A stretch of DNA of 64,000 bases from Hydractinia symbiolongicarpus. Its lineage: Eukaryota; Cnidaria; Hydrozoa; Anthoathecata; Hydractiniidae. Below are positions 1 to 11,500 of this stretch, in pieces (within the stretch, counting starts at the first letter, position 1; each line of letters starts with the position of its first letter). The position numbers were made by a program, and so were the translations under genes. Location: contig NC_079884.1 in assembly GCF_029227915.1 (NCBI RefSeq), forward strand, positions 27,902,001 to 27,966,000, in the 5' to 3' direction. The notes below the pieces were generated by a model. It was given only the letters and a program-made list of their open reading frames with translations, was not told where the DNA came from and did no database searches.

Positions 1-372
1 GTAGCGTCACATATTCGTGCCAACATGTATTTAGTGATTTTCTTCCGATATTACTAAAATGTATTGCTTTTAACAGTGAAACGATTCACTGTGGGAATTA
101 ATAGAACTGATTCTGGACTGTGACCTTATTAATGTGATAAATGAGCCAATTGGACTCCAAGGAATCACATTCTTCTTAATTTGATATGATTGCTGGAATT
201 CAGCGATTACATTGACTCTGTGGTAGCGCTTTATTTAAAAATTTAGATGAATAAATCATTTTTTACTGTGGGACCAATCCTAGCCGTTAGTTCGCGCTGA
301 AGAAATACAGACAGTCTCAAAAACTACATTTCAATGACTTTCTAACGGTGTCAATCCGTTTGAGTTACAACG
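1..372 (+). repeat. Monomer A (class 1), 372 bp
   Basis: Class 1 monomer marked by GTGCC instead of GTACC after the anchor (TATTCGTGCCAAC), CTAAAATGTATTGC, and a perfect-armed dyad ACAGTGAA/TTCACTGT at 73-92. Its end reads ATTACATTGACTCTG, two bases shorter than the ATTAGACTCTG form in the third HOR copy. It finishes with AAATCATTTTTTACTG followed by CTAGCC, the junction that leads into another class 1 monomer. Confidence 0.92.
73..92. other. Dyad element with perfect 8-bp arms (GTGCC lineage)
   Basis: ACAGTGAA at 73-80, ACGA centre, TTCACTGT at 85-92: a perfect 8-bp inverted repeat. It lies 69 bp after the anchor. The same form occurs at that offset in the other GTGCC monomers, for example at 1190, 1936, 3053, 3799, 5662, 7776, 10511, 17152, 19888, 21005, 23741, 24858, 28957 and 31939. 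Most other class 1 monomers read TTGACTGT, one mismatch. The function is unknown; dyads in satellites can form cruciforms or bind dimeric proteins. Confidence 0.85.
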
Positions 373-373
373 G
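344..373. other. Three AACGG cores in alternating orientation
   Basis: AACGG at 344-348, its complement CCGTT at 356-360, and AACGG at 369-373, spaced 7 and 8 bp apart. This representative lies just upstream of the anchor at 376 and recurs in class 1 linkers. In class 2 linkers the first core is AGCGG or AGCAG while the other two remain. TAACGG and CAACGG fit the animal Myb recognition consensus YAACKG; any binding here is inference. Confidence 0.6.
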
Positions 374-745
374 TTGCGTCACATATTCGTACCAACATGT
401 ATTTAGTGATTTTTTTCCGATATTACTAAGTTGTATCGCTTTTAACAGTGAAACGATTGACTGTGGGACTTAATCGAACTGATTCTGGAATGTGACCTTA
501 CAAATGTGATAAATGAGCCAATTGGACTCCAAGGTATAACATTCTTCTTAATTTGACATGATTGCTGGAATTCAGCGATTACATTAGGCTCTGTGGTAGC
601 GCTTTATTAAAAAATTTAGATAAATAACACTTTTCTTACTGTGGGACCAATCCTGGCCGTTAGCACGCCCTGAATAAATAGGAACAGTTTCAAAGACTAC
701 ATTTCATTGACTTTCTAGCAGTATAAATCTGTTTGAGTTGTAACG
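373..745 (+). repeat. Monomer B (class 1), 373 bp
   Basis: Class 1 monomer with TAGTGATTTTTTTCCG, GTTGTATCGC, CTTACAAATGTG in place of the usual CTTATAAATGTG, and CAAGGTATAAC. It ends AACACTTTTCTTACTG and then CTGGCC, the junction that leads into class 2. The linker to the next unit carries CTAGCAGTATAAATCTG and GAGTTGTAACGG, both private to this HOR family and seen again near 19.4, 20.5, 23.3, 24.4, 28.5 and 31.5 kb. Confidence 0.92.
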
Positions 746-1117
746 GTTGCGTCACACTTCGTACCAACATGTATTTAGCGATAGTATTCGGATATTACTA
801 GTTTGCATCACTTTTAACAGTGAAACGTTTGACTGTGGGACTTAATTGAACTGACTTTGGACTTTGGCCTTATAAATGTGATAAATGAGCCAGTTTGACT
901 ACAAGAAATAACATTCTTCATAATTTGACATGATTGCTGAAACTCAGCAATTACACCGGGCGCTGCGGTAGCGCTTTATTAAAGAAATAAGATAAATAAG
1001 TCATTTTTTTCTGTGGGACCAATCCTAGCCGTTAGCTCGCGCTGAAGAAGTAGAGACAGTTCCGAAAACTACCTTTCATTGACTTTCTAAGGGTGTCAAT
1101 CCGTTTGAGTTACAACT
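746..1117 (+). repeat. Monomer C (class 2), 372 bp
   Basis: Class 2 monomer with GCGTCACACTTCG (shortened from CACATATTCG), TAGCGATAGTATTCGG, CTTTGGACTTTGGCC and CAGTTTGACTACAAG. It carries a 7-bp-arm hairpin at 933-951 and CACCGGGCGCTGCGG where most class 2 monomers have CACTGGGCGCTGTGG. It ends TCATTTTTTTCTG then CTAGCC, leading into class 1. Confidence 0.92.
933..951. other. Inverted repeat, 7-bp arms, 5-bp loop (monomer C)
   Basis: ATTGCTG (933-939), AAACT loop, CAGCAAT (945-951). Other monomers have only the inner GCTG/CAGC arms because they read CAGCGATT; a G-to-A change in the C lineage completes the hairpin. Recurs in C-type monomers of later blocks (about 20.75, 24.6, 28.7 and 31.7 kb). 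Confidence 0.8.
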
Positions 1118-1490
1118 GTAGCGTCACATATTCGTGCCAACATGTATTTAGTGATTTTCTTCCGATATTACTAAAATGTATTGCTTTTAACAGTGAAACG
1201 ATTCACTGTGGGAATTAATAGAACTGATTCTGTACTGTGACCTTATTAATGTGATAAATGAGCCAACTGGAATCCAAGGAATAACATTCTTCTTAATTCG
1301 ACATGATTGCTGGCATTCAGCGATTACATTAGGCTCTGTGGTAGCGCTTTATTAAAAAATTTAGATAAATAAGACTTTTCTTACTGTAGGACCAATCCTG
1401 GCCGTTAGCACGCGCTGAATAAATAGGATCAGTTCCAAAGACTAAAATTCATTGAATTTCTAGCGGCATAAATCCGTTTGAGTTACAACG
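1118..1490 (+). repeat. Monomer D (class 1), 373 bp
   Basis: Close relative of monomer A: it shares GTGCC, CTAAAATGTATTGC and the ACAGTGAA/TTCACTGT dyad (1190-1209). It differs by GATTCTGTACTG, TTAATTCGACATGATTGCTGG, and its end AAGACTTTTCTTACTGTAGG then CTGGCC. A and D thus have a common origin but different tails, which fixes what follows each of them. Confidence 0.92.
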
Positions 1491-1863
1491 GTTGCGTCAC
1501 ATATTCGTACCAACATGTACTTAGCGATAGTATTCGGATATTACTAGGTTGCATCACTTTTAACAGTGAAACGTTTGACTGTGGGACTTAATTGAACTGA
1601 TTTTGGACTTTGACCTTATAAATGTGATAAATGAGCCAGTTTGACTACAAGAACTAACATTCTTCTTAATTTGACATGATTGCTTGAACTCAGCGGTTAC
1701 ACTGGGCGCCGTGGTAGCGCTTTATTAAAAAATTAAGATAATTTAGTCATTTTTTACTGTGGGACCAATCCAAGCCGTTAGCTCGCGCTGAAGAAGTAGA
1801 GACAGTTTCGAAAACTACCTTTCATTGACTTTCTAACGGTGCCAATCCGTTTGAGTTACAACT
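1491..1863 (+). repeat. Monomer E (class 2), 373 bp
   Basis: Class 2 monomer marked by ATGTACTTAGCGATAG, GGTTGCATCAC and ACTGGGCGCCGTGG. Its tail (AATTTAGTCATTTTTTACTG, CCAAGCCGTTAGCTCGCG) differs from that of the E monomer in copy 2 (3565-3726), so this is the least homogenised part of the pentamer. Confidence 0.9.
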
Positions 1864-3726
1864 GTAGCGTCACATATTCGTGCCAACATGTATTTAGTGA
1901 TTTTCTTCCGATATTACTAAAATGTATTGCTTTTAACAGTGAAACGATTCACTGTGGGAATTAATAGAACTGATTCTGGACTGTGACCTTATTAATGTGA
2001 TAAATGAGCTAATTGGACTCCAAGGAATCACATTCTTCTTAATTTGATATGATTGCTGGAATTCAGCGATTACATTGACTCTGTGGTAGCGCTTTATTTA
2101 AAAATTTAGATGAATAAATCATTTTTTACTGTGGGACCAATCCTAGCCGTTAGTTCGCGCTGAAGAAATACAGACAGTCTCAAAAACTACATTTCAATGA
2201 CTTTCTAACGGTGTCAATCCGTTTGAGTTACAACGGTTGCGTCACATATTCGTACCAACATGTATTTAGTGATTTTTTTCCGATATTACTAAGTTGTATC
2301 GCTTTTAACAGTGAAACGATTGACTGTGGGACTTAATCGAACTGATTCTGGAATGTGACCTTACAAATGTGATAAATGAGCCAATTGGACTCCAAGGTAT
2401 AACATTCTTCTTAATTTGACATGATTGCTGGAATTCAGCGATTACATTAGGCTCTGTGGTAGCGCTTTATTAAAAAATTTAGATAAATAACACTTTTCTT
2501 ACTGTGGGACCAATCCTGGCCGTTAGCACGCCCTGAATAAATAGGAACAGTTTCAAAGACTACATTTCATTGACTTTCTAGCAGTATAAATCTGTTTGAG
2601 TTGTAACGGTTGCGTCACACTTCGTACCAACATGTATTTAGCGATAGTATTCGGATATTACTAGTTTGCATCACTTTTAACAGTGAAACGTTTGACTGTG
2701 GGACTTAATTGAACTGACTTTGGACTTTGGCCTTATAAATGTGATAAATGAGCCAGTTTGACTACAAGAAATAACATTCTTCATAATTTGACATGATTGC
2801 TGAAACTCAGCAATTACACCGGGCGCTGCGGTAGCGCTTTATTAAAAAAATAAGATAAATAAGTCATTTTTTTCTGTGGGACCAATCCTAGCCGTTAGCT
2901 CGCGCTGAAGAAGTAGAGACAGTTCCGAAAACTACCTTTCATTGACTTTCTAAGGGTGTCAATCCGTTTGAGTTACAACTGTAGCGTCACATATTCGTGC
3001 CAACATGCATTTAGTGATTTTCTTCCGATATTACTAAAATGTATTGCTTTTAACAGTGAAACGATTCACTGTGGGAATTAATAGAACTGATTCTGTACTG
3101 TGACCTTATTAATGTGATAAATGAGCTAACTGGACTCCAAGGAATAACATTCTTCTTAATTCGACATGATTGCTGGCATTCAGCGATTACATTAGGCTCT
3201 GTGGTAGTGCTTTATTAAAAAATTTAGATAAATAAGACTTTTCTTACAGTAGGACCAATCCTGGCCGTTAGCACGCGCTGAATAAATAGGATCAGCTCCA
3301 AAGACTAAAATTCATTGAATTTCTAGCGGCATAAATCCGTTTGAGTTACAACGGTTGCGTCACATATTCGTACCAACATGTACTTAGCGATAGTATTCGG
3401 ATATTACTAGGTTGCATCACTTTTAACAGTGAAACGTTTGACTGTGGGACTTAATTGTACTGATTTTGGACTTTGACCTTATAAATGTGATAAATAAGCC
3501 AGTTTGACTACAAGAACTAACATTCTTCTTAATTTGACATGATTGCTGGAACTCAGCGATTACACTGGGCGCCGTGGTAGCGCTTTATTAAAAAATTAAG
3601 GTAAATAAGTCATTTTCTACTGTCGGACCAATCCTAGCCGTTAGTTCGCGTTAAAGAAATAGAGACAGTTTCAAAAACAACATTTCATTGATTTTCAAAC
3701 GGTGTCAATCCGTTTGAGTTACAACT
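1864..3726 (+). repeat. Pentameric HOR, 1863 bp, copy 2
   Basis: Anchors at 1867, 2239, 2612, 2984 and 3357. Monomer order A-B-C-D-E as in copy 1, nearly identical through D. The E unit at 3357 has private changes: GTACTGATTTTGG, AATAAGCCAG and a tail with TAAGGTAAATAAGTC, ACTGTCGGACC and CGCGTTAAAG. A close relative of this D-E pair recurs at about 10442-11100. Confidence 0.94.
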
Positions 3727-5592
3727 GTAGCGTCACATATTCGTGCCAACATGTATTTAGTGATTTTCTTCCGATATTACTATAATGTATTGCTTTTAAC
3801 AGTGAAACGATTCACTGTGGGAATTAATAGAACTGATTCTGGACTGTGACCTTATTAATGTGATAAATGAGCCAATTGGACTCCAAGGAATCACATTCTT
3901 TTTTAATTTGATATGATTGCTGGAATTCAGCGATTACATTAGACTCTGTGGTAGCGCTTTATTTAAAAATTTAGATGAATAAATCATTTTTCACTGTGGG
4001 ACCAATCCTAGCCGTTAGTTCGCGCTGAAGAAATACAGACAGTCTCAAAAACTACATTTCAATGACTTTCTAACGGTGTCAATCCGTTTGAGTTACAACG
4101 GTTGCGTCACATATTCGTACCAACATGTATTTAGTGATTTTTTTCCGATATTACTAAGTTGTATCGCTTTTAACAGTGAAACGATTGACTGTGGGACTTA
4201 ATTGAACTGATTCTGGAATGTGACCTTACAAATGTGATAAATGAGCCAATTGGACTCCAAGGTATAACATTCTTCTTAATTTGACATGATTGCTGGAATT
4301 CAGCGATTACATTAGGCTCTGTGGTAGCGCTTTATTAAAAAATTTAGATAAATAACACTTTTCTTACTGTGGGACCAATCCTGGCCGTTAGCACGCCCTG
4401 AATAAATAGGAACAGTTTCAAAGACTACATTTCATTGACTTTCTAGCAGTATAAATCTGTTTGAGTTGTAACGGTTGCGGAACACTTCGTACCAACATGT
4501 ATTTAGCGATAGTATTCGGATATTACTAGTTTGCATCACTTTTAACAGTAAGACGTTTGACTGTGGGACTTAATTGAACTGATTTTGGACTTTGACCTTA
4601 TAAATGTGATAAATGAGCCAGTTTGACTACAAGAAATAACATTCTTCATAATTTGACATGATTGCTGAAACTCAGCGATTACATTGACTCTGTGGTAGCG
4701 CTTTATTTAAAAATTTAGATGAATAAATCATTTTTTACTGTGGGACCAATCCTAGCCGTTAGTTCGCGCTGAAGAAATACAGACAGTCTCAAAAACTACA
4801 TTTCAATGACTTTCTAACGGTGTCAATCCGTTTGAGTTACAACGGTTGCGTCACATATTCGTACCAACATGTATTTAGTGATTTTTTTCCGATATTACTA
4901 AGTTGTATCGCTTTTAACAGTGAAACGATTGACTGTGGGACTTAATCGAACTGATTCTGGAATGTGACCTTACAAATGTGATAAATGAGCCAATTGGACT
5001 CCAAGGTATAACATTCTTCTTAATTTGACATGATTGCTGGAATTCAGCGATTACATTAGGCTCTGTGGTAGCGCTTTATTAAAAAATTTAGATAAATAAC
5101 ACTTTTCTTACTGTGGGACCAATCCTGGCCGTTAGCACGCCCTGAATAAATAGGAACAGTTTCAAAGACTACATTTCATTGACTTTCTAGCAGTATAAAT
5201 CTGTTTGAGTTGTAACGGTTGCGTCACACTTCGTACCAACATGTATTTAGCGATAGTATTCGGATATTACTAGTTTGCATCACTTTTAACAGTGAAACGT
5301 TTGACTGTGGGACTTAATTGAACTGATTTTGGACTTTGGCCTTATAAATGTGATAAATGAGCCAGTTTGACTACAAGAAATAACATTCTTCATAATTTGA
5401 CATGATTGCTGAAACTCAGCAATTACACCGGGCGCTGCGGTAGCGCTTTATTAAAAAAATAAGATAAATAAGTCATTTTTTTCTGTGGGACCAATCCTAG
5501 CCGTTAGCTCGCGCTGAAGAAGTAGAGACAGTTCCGAAAACTACCTTTCATTGACTTTCTAAGGGTGTCAATCCGTTTGAGTTACAACTGTA
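3727..5592 (+). repeat. Rearranged third copy of the pentamer (A-B-C/A-B-C)
   Basis: Anchors at 3730, 4104, 4477, 4848 and 5221. The block begins as A-B-C, but the third monomer switches from C sequence to A sequence at about 4668-4682, between ATTGCTGAAACTCAGC and GATTACATTGACTCTG. B and C then follow again, before a D monomer at 5593. This is the product expected of unequal exchange between misaligned C and A monomers. It keeps five units before the next D but in a new order. The A-derived tail has the two-base-shorter ATTGACTC form of copies 1 and 2, not the ATTAGACTC form of the neighbouring A at 3730. Confidence 0.9.
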
Positions 5593-5965
5593 GCGTCACA
5601 TATTCGTGCCAACATGTATTTAGTGATTTTCTTCCGATATTACTAAAATGTATTGCTTTTAACAGTGAAACGATTCACTGTGGGAATTAATAGAACTGAT
5701 TCTGTACTGTGACCTTATTAATGTGATAAATGGGCCAGTTTGACTACAAGAACTAACATTCTTCTTAATTTGACATGATTGCTGGAACTCAGCGATTACA
5801 CTGGGCGCTGTGGTAGTGCTTTATTTAAAAACTAAGATTAATAAGTCATTTTTTACTGTGGGACCAATCCTAGCCGTTAGCTCGCACTGAAGAAATAGAG
5901 ACAGTTTCAAAAACTACATTTCATTTACTTTCTAACTGTATCTATCTGTTTGGGTTACAACGGTT
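5593..5965 (+). repeat. Chimeric boundary monomer (class 1 head, class 2 tail)
   Basis: Begins as a D monomer (GTGCC, GATTCTGTACTG) and switches at about 5720-5732 to class 2 sequence: GGGCCAGTTTGACTACAAG, then ACTGGGCGCTGTGGTAGTGC. The class 2 part matches 13181 onward. This monomer marks the edge between the pentamer block and the next region, and was probably made by recombination at the shared ATGTGATAAATG. Confidence 0.85.
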
Positions 5966-8243
5966 GCGTCACATATTCGTACCAACATGTACTTAGTGAT
6001 TTTCTTCCGATATTACTAAGTTGTATTGCATTTAACAGTGACTTGATTGACTGTGGGAATTAATAGAACGGATTCTGGACTGTGACCTTATAAATGTGAT
6101 AAATGTGCCAATTGATCTCCAAGGAATAACATTCTTCTTAATTTGTCATTATTGCCGGAATTCATCGATTACATTAGGCTCTGTGGTAGCGCTTTATTTA
6201 AAAATTTAGATAAATAAGTCTTTTCTTACTGTGGGACCAATCCTGGCCGTTAGCACGCGCTGAATAAATAGGAACAGTTCCAAAGACTACATTTCATTGA
6301 CTTTCTAGCGGTATAAATCCGTTTGAGTTACAACAGTTGAGTCACATATTCGTACCAACATGTATTTAGCGATAGTATTCGGATATTACTAGGTTGCATC
6401 GCTTTTAACAGTGAAACGCTTGACTGTGGGACTTAATTGAACTGATTTTGGACTTTGACCTTATAAATGTGATAAATGAGCCAGTTTGACTACAAGAAAT
6501 AACACGCGCTGAATAAATAGGATCTGTTCCAAAGACTACATTTCATTGACTTTTTAGCGGCATAAATCCGTTTGAGTTACAACGGTTGCGTCACATATTC
6601 GTACCAACATGTATTTAGCGATAGTATTCGGATATTACTAGGTTGCATCGCTTTTAACTGTGAAACGTTTGACTGTGGGACTTAATTGAACTGATTGTGG
6701 AATTTGACATTATAAATGTGATAAATGAGCCAATTGGATTCCAAGGAACAACATTTTTCTTAAGTCGACATGATTGCTGGAATTCAGCGGGTACACTAGG
6801 CCGTGTGGTAGCGCTTTATTTAAAAATTCAGATAAATAAATCATTTTTTACTGTGGGACCAATCCTAGCCGCTAATTCGCGCTGAAGAAAGACAGACAGT
6901 TTCAAAAACTACATTTCAATGACTTTCTAACGGGGTCAATCCGGTTGAGTTACAACGGTTGCGTCACATATTCGTACCAACATGTATTTAGTGATTTTCT
7001 TCCAATATTACTAAGTTGTATTGCTTTTAACAGTGAAACGATTGACTGTGGGATTTAATTGAACTGATTCTGGAATGTGACCTTATAAATGTGATAAATG
7101 AGCCAATTGGTCTCCAACGAATTACATTCTTCTTAATTTGACATGATTGCTGGAATTCAGGGATTATATTAGCCTCGGTGGTAGTGTTTTATTTAAAAAT
7201 TTAGATAAATAAGTCTTTTCTTACAGTGGGACCATTCCTGGCCGTTAGCACGCGCTGAATAAATAGGAACAGTTACAAAGACTACATTTCATTGACTTTC
7301 TAGCGGTATAAGTCCGTTTGAGTTACAACGGTTGCGTCATATATTCGTACCAACATGTATTTAGCGATAGTATTCGGATATTACTAGGTTGCATCGATTT
7401 TAACAGTGAAACGTTTGACTGTGGGACATAATTGAACTGATTTTGGACTTTGACCTTATAAATGTGATAAATGTGGCAGTTTGACTACAAGAAGTAACAT
7501 TCTTCTTAATTTGAGATGATTGCTGGAACTCAGCGATTACACTGGGCGCTGTGGTAGCGCTTTATTAAAGAAATAAGATAAATAAGTCATTTTTTTCTGT
7601 GGGACAAATCCTAGCCGTTAGCTCGCGCTGAAGAAGTAGAGACAGTTTCAAAAACTACATTTCATTGACTTTTTAACGGTGTCAATCCGTTTGAGTTACA
7701 ACTGTAGGGTCACATATTCGTGCCAACATGTATTTAGTGATTTTCTTCCGATATTACTAAAATGTATTGCTTTTAACAGTGAAACGATTCACTGTGGGAA
7801 TTAATAGAACTAATTCTGGACTGTGACCTTATAAATGTGATAAATGAGACAATTGGTGTCCAAAGAATAACATTCTTCTTAATTTGACATGATTGCTGGA
7901 ATTCAGCGATTACATTAGTCTCTGTGGTAGCGCTTTATTTCAAAATTTAGATAAATAAGTCTTTTCTTACTGTGGGACCAATCCTGGCCGTTAGAACACG
8001 CTGAATAAATAGGAACAGTTCCAAAGACTACATTTCATTGACTTTCTAGCGGTATAAGTTCGTTTGAGTTACAACGGTTCTGTCACATATTCGTACCAAC
8101 ATGAATTTAGCGACAGTATTCAGATATTACTAGGTTGCATCGCTTTTAACAGTGAAAGGCCTGACTCTGGGACTTAACTGAGCTGATTTTGGACTTTGAT
8201 CTTGTAAATATGATAAATGAGCCAGTTTGACTACAAGAAATAA
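5722..8243 (+). repeat. Segmental duplication, copy 1 (~2.5 kb)
   Basis: This stretch is repeated at about 13181-15629, offset 7459 bp at its start and 7386 bp after a 73-bp deletion in copy 2. It includes monomers with anchors 5966, 6339 (249-bp short), 6588, 6961, 7334, 7707 and the start of 8080. Shared private changes include GACTTGATTGACTG, GGGTACACTAGGCCGTG, CAGGGATTATATTAGCC, GTTCTGTCAC and AAAGGCCTGACTCTGGG. The copies diverge at the right edge, where this one runs into a 249-bp deletion junction (8242) and the other continues as a full monomer. Confidence 0.88.
6339..6587 (+). repeat. Short class 2 monomer, 249 bp
   Basis: A 124-bp internal deletion joins AGAAATAACA to CGCGCTGAATAAATAGG (junction at about 6503). 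The anchor here is GAGTCAC. First of ten monomers with the same join. Confidence 0.92.
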
Positions 8244-8328
8244 CACGCGCTGAATAAATAGGATCTGTTCCAAAGACTACATTTCATTGACTTTCTAGCG
8301 GCATAAATCCGTTTGGGTTACAACGGTT
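8080..8328 (+). repeat. Short class 2 monomer, 249 bp
   Basis: Same 124-bp deletion join as at 6503, here at about 8243. Its head carries AAAGGCCTGACTCTGGG. It is immediately followed by another 249-bp unit. Confidence 0.92.
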
Positions 8329-8577
8329 GCGTCACATATTCGTACCAACATGTATTTAGCGATAGTATTCGGATATTACTAGGTTGCATCGCTTTTAACA
8401 GTGAAACGCTTGACTGTGGGACTTAATTGAACTGATTTTGGACTTTGACCTTATAAATGTGATAAATGAGCCAGTTTGACTACAAGAAATAACACGCGCT
8501 GAATAAATAGGATCTGTTCCAAAGACTACATTTCATTGACTTTCTAGCGGCATAAATCCGTTTGAGTTACAACGGTT
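8329..8577 (+). repeat. Short class 2 monomer, 249 bp
   Basis: Second of a tandem pair of 249-bp units; the join lies at about 8493. It carries ACGCTTGACTG, the usual marker of this short lineage. Confidence 0.92.
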
Positions 8578-11500
8578 GCGTCACATATTCGTACCAACAT
8601 GTATTTAGCGATAGTATTCGGATATTACTAGGTTGCATCGCTTTTAACTGTGAAACGTTTGACTGTGGGACTTAATTGAACTGATTGTGGAATTTGACAT
8701 TATAAATGTGATAAATGAGCCAATTTGACTACAAGAACTTACATTCTTCTTAATTTGACATGATTTCTTGAACTCAGCGATTACACTGGGCGCCGTGGAA
8801 GCGTTTTACTAAAAAAATAAGATAAATAAGTCATTTTATACTGTGGGACCAATCCTAGCCGTTAGTTCGCGCTGACGAAATAGAGACAGTTTCAAAAACT
8901 ACATTTCATTTATTTTCTAACGGTGTCAATCCGTTTGAGTTACAACGGTTGCGTCACATATTCGTACCAACATGTATTTAGTGATTTCTTTCCGATATTA
9001 CTAAGTTGTATTGCTTTTAACAGTGAAACGATTGATTGTGGGAATTAATTGATCTGATTCTGGAATGTGACCTTACAAATGTGATAAATGAGCCAATTGG
9101 TCTCCAAATAATAACATCCTTCTTAATTTGACATGATTGCTGGAATTCAACGATTAAATTAGGCACTGTGGTAGCGCTTTATTAAAAAATTAAGATAAGC
9201 ACGTCATTTTTTACTGTGGGCCCAATCCTAGCCGTTAGCTACCGCTGAAGAAATAGAGACTGTTTCAAAAACTACATTTCATTTACTTTCTAACAGTGTC
9301 AATCCGTTTGAGTTACAACGGTTGCGTCACATATTCGTACCAACATGCATTTAGTGATTTTCTTCCGATATTACTAAGTTGCATTGCATTTAACAGTGAA
9401 TTGATTGAATGTGGGAATTAATAGAACTGATTCTGGACTGTGACCTTATAAATGTGATAAATGAGCCAATTGGTCTCCAAGGAATAACATTTTTCTTAAT
9501 TTGTCATGATTGCCGGAATTCATCAATTACATTAGGCTCTGTGGTAGCGCTTTATTTAAAAATTTAGATAAATAAGTCTTTTCTTACTGTGGGACCAATC
9601 CTGGCCGTTAGCACGCGCTGAATAAATAGGATCAGTTCCAAAGACTAAATTTCATTGACTTTCTAGCGGCATGAATCCGTTTGAGTTAAAACGGTTGCGT
9701 CACATATTCGTACCAACATGTACTTAGCGATAGTATTCGGATATTACTAGGTTGCACCGCTTTTAACAGTGAAACGTTTGACTGTGGGACTTAATTGACT
9801 GATTCTGGACTGTGACCTTATTAATGTGATAAATGAGCCAATTGGACTCCAAGGAATAACATTCTTCTTAGTTCGACATGATTGCTGCCATTCAGCGAGT
9901 ACACTAGGCCCTGTGGTAGCGCTTTATTTAAAAATTTAGATAAATAAATCATTTTTTACTGTGGGACCAATCCTAGCCGTTAGTTCGCGCTGAAGGAATA
10001 CAGACAGTTTCAAAAACTACATTTCATTGACTTTCTAACAGGGTCAATCTGTTTGAGTTACAACGGTTGCGTCACATGTTCGTACCAACATGTATTTAGT
10101 GATTTTCTTCCGATATTACTAATTTGTATTGCTTCTAACAGTGAAACCATTGACTGTGGGACTTCATTGAACTGATTGTGGAATTTGACATTATAAATAT
10201 GATAAATGAGTCAGTTTGACTACAAGAAATAACATTCTTCTTAACTTGACATGATTGCTGGAACTCAGCGATTACACTGGGCACTGTGGTAGCGCTTTAT
10301 TAAAAAATTAAGATAAACAAGTCATTTTTTACTGTGGGACCAATCCTAGCCGTTAGCTCGCGCTGAAGAAGTAGAGACAGTTCCGAAAACTACCTTTCAT
10401 TGACTTTCTAAGGGTGTCAATCCGTTTGAGTTACAACTGTAGCGTCACATATTCGTGCCAACATGTATTTAGTGATTTTCTTCCGATATTACTAAAATGT
10501 ATTGCTTTTAACAGTGAAACGATTCACTGTGGGAATTAATAGAACTGATTCTGTACTGTGACCTTATTAATGTGATAAATGAGCCAATTGGACTCCAAGG
10601 AATAACATTCTTCTTAATTCGACATGATTGCTGGCATTCAGCGATTACATTAGGCTCTGTGGTAGCGCTTTATTAAAAAATTTAGATAAATAAGACTTTT
10701 CTTACTGTAGGACCAATCCTGGCCGTTAGCACGCGCTGAATAAATAGGATCAGTTCCAAAGACTAAAATTCATTGAATTTCTAGCGGCATAAATCCGTTT
10801 GAGTTACAACGGTTGCGTCACATATTCGTACCAACATGTACTTAGCGATAGTATTCGGATATTACTAGGTTGCATCACTTTTAACAGTGAAACGTTTGAC
10901 TGTGGGACTTAATTGTACTGATTTTGGACTTTGACCTTATAAATGTGATAAATAAGCCAGTTTGACTACAAGAACTAACATTCCTCTTAATTTGACATGA
11001 TTGCTGGAACTCAGCGATTACACTGGGCGCCGTGGTAGCGCTTTATTAAAAAATTAAGATAAATAAGTCATTTTCTACTGTGGGACCAATCCTGGCCGTT
11101 AGCACGCGCTGAATAAATAGGAACAGTTCCAAAGACTACATTTCATTGAATTTCTAGCGGCATAAATCCGTTTGAGTTACAACGGTTGCGTCACATATTC
11201 GTACCAACATGTATTTAGCGATAGTACTCGGATAATACTAGGTTACATCACTTTTAACAATGAAACGTTCGACTGTGGGACTTAATTGAACTGATTTTGG
11301 ACTTTGACCTTATAAATGGATAAATGAGCCAGTTTGACTACAAGAACTAACATTCTTCTTAATTTGACATGATTGCTGGAACTCAGCGATTACACTGGGC
11401 GCCGTGGTAGCGATTTATTAAAAAATTAAGAAAAATAAGTCATTCTTTACTGTGGGACCAATCCTAGCCGTTAGTTCGCGCTGAAGAAATAGAGACAGTT

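Larger units (their letters stand above)
1..1863 (+). repeat. Pentameric HOR, 1863 bp, copy 1 (A-B-C-D-E)
   Basis: Five distinguishable monomers with anchors at 4, 376, 749, 1121 and 1494. The order by class is 1-1-2-1-2. The same order restarts at 1864 and again at 3727, so the period is exactly 1863 bp. Copies 1 and 2 match almost base for base over A to D, with isolated substitutions (for example GAGCCAATTGG here and GAGCTAATTGG at about 2007). Monomer E differs more in its last ~160 bp, which suggests gene conversion or an independent exchange there. Confidence 0.95.

Noticed and set aside
14-30. CENP-B box in the TTCGTRCCAACATG segment
   Set aside because: TTCG and the central A fit the essential pattern NTTCGNNNNANNCGGGN, but the CGGG half reads ATGT. 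No monomer that I saw restores it.
210-275. A+T-rich tail (TTATTTAAAAATTTAGATAAATAA) as a replication origin or matrix attachment site
   Set aside because: It is short, present in every monomer and without any further diagnostic motif.
6339-6587. Insertion or excision of a mobile element as the cause of the 249-bp units
   Set aside because: The change is a clean internal loss of satellite sequence. No target-site duplication, terminal repeat or foreign sequence is present at the join.
6697-6885. 62-codon open frame, repeated identically at 14083-14271
   Set aside because: It lies inside ordinary monomers of the duplicated ~2.5-kb segment, spans class 2 and class 1 sequence, and other monomers have stops in the same frame. 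The second copy is explained by the segmental duplication, not by coding constraint.
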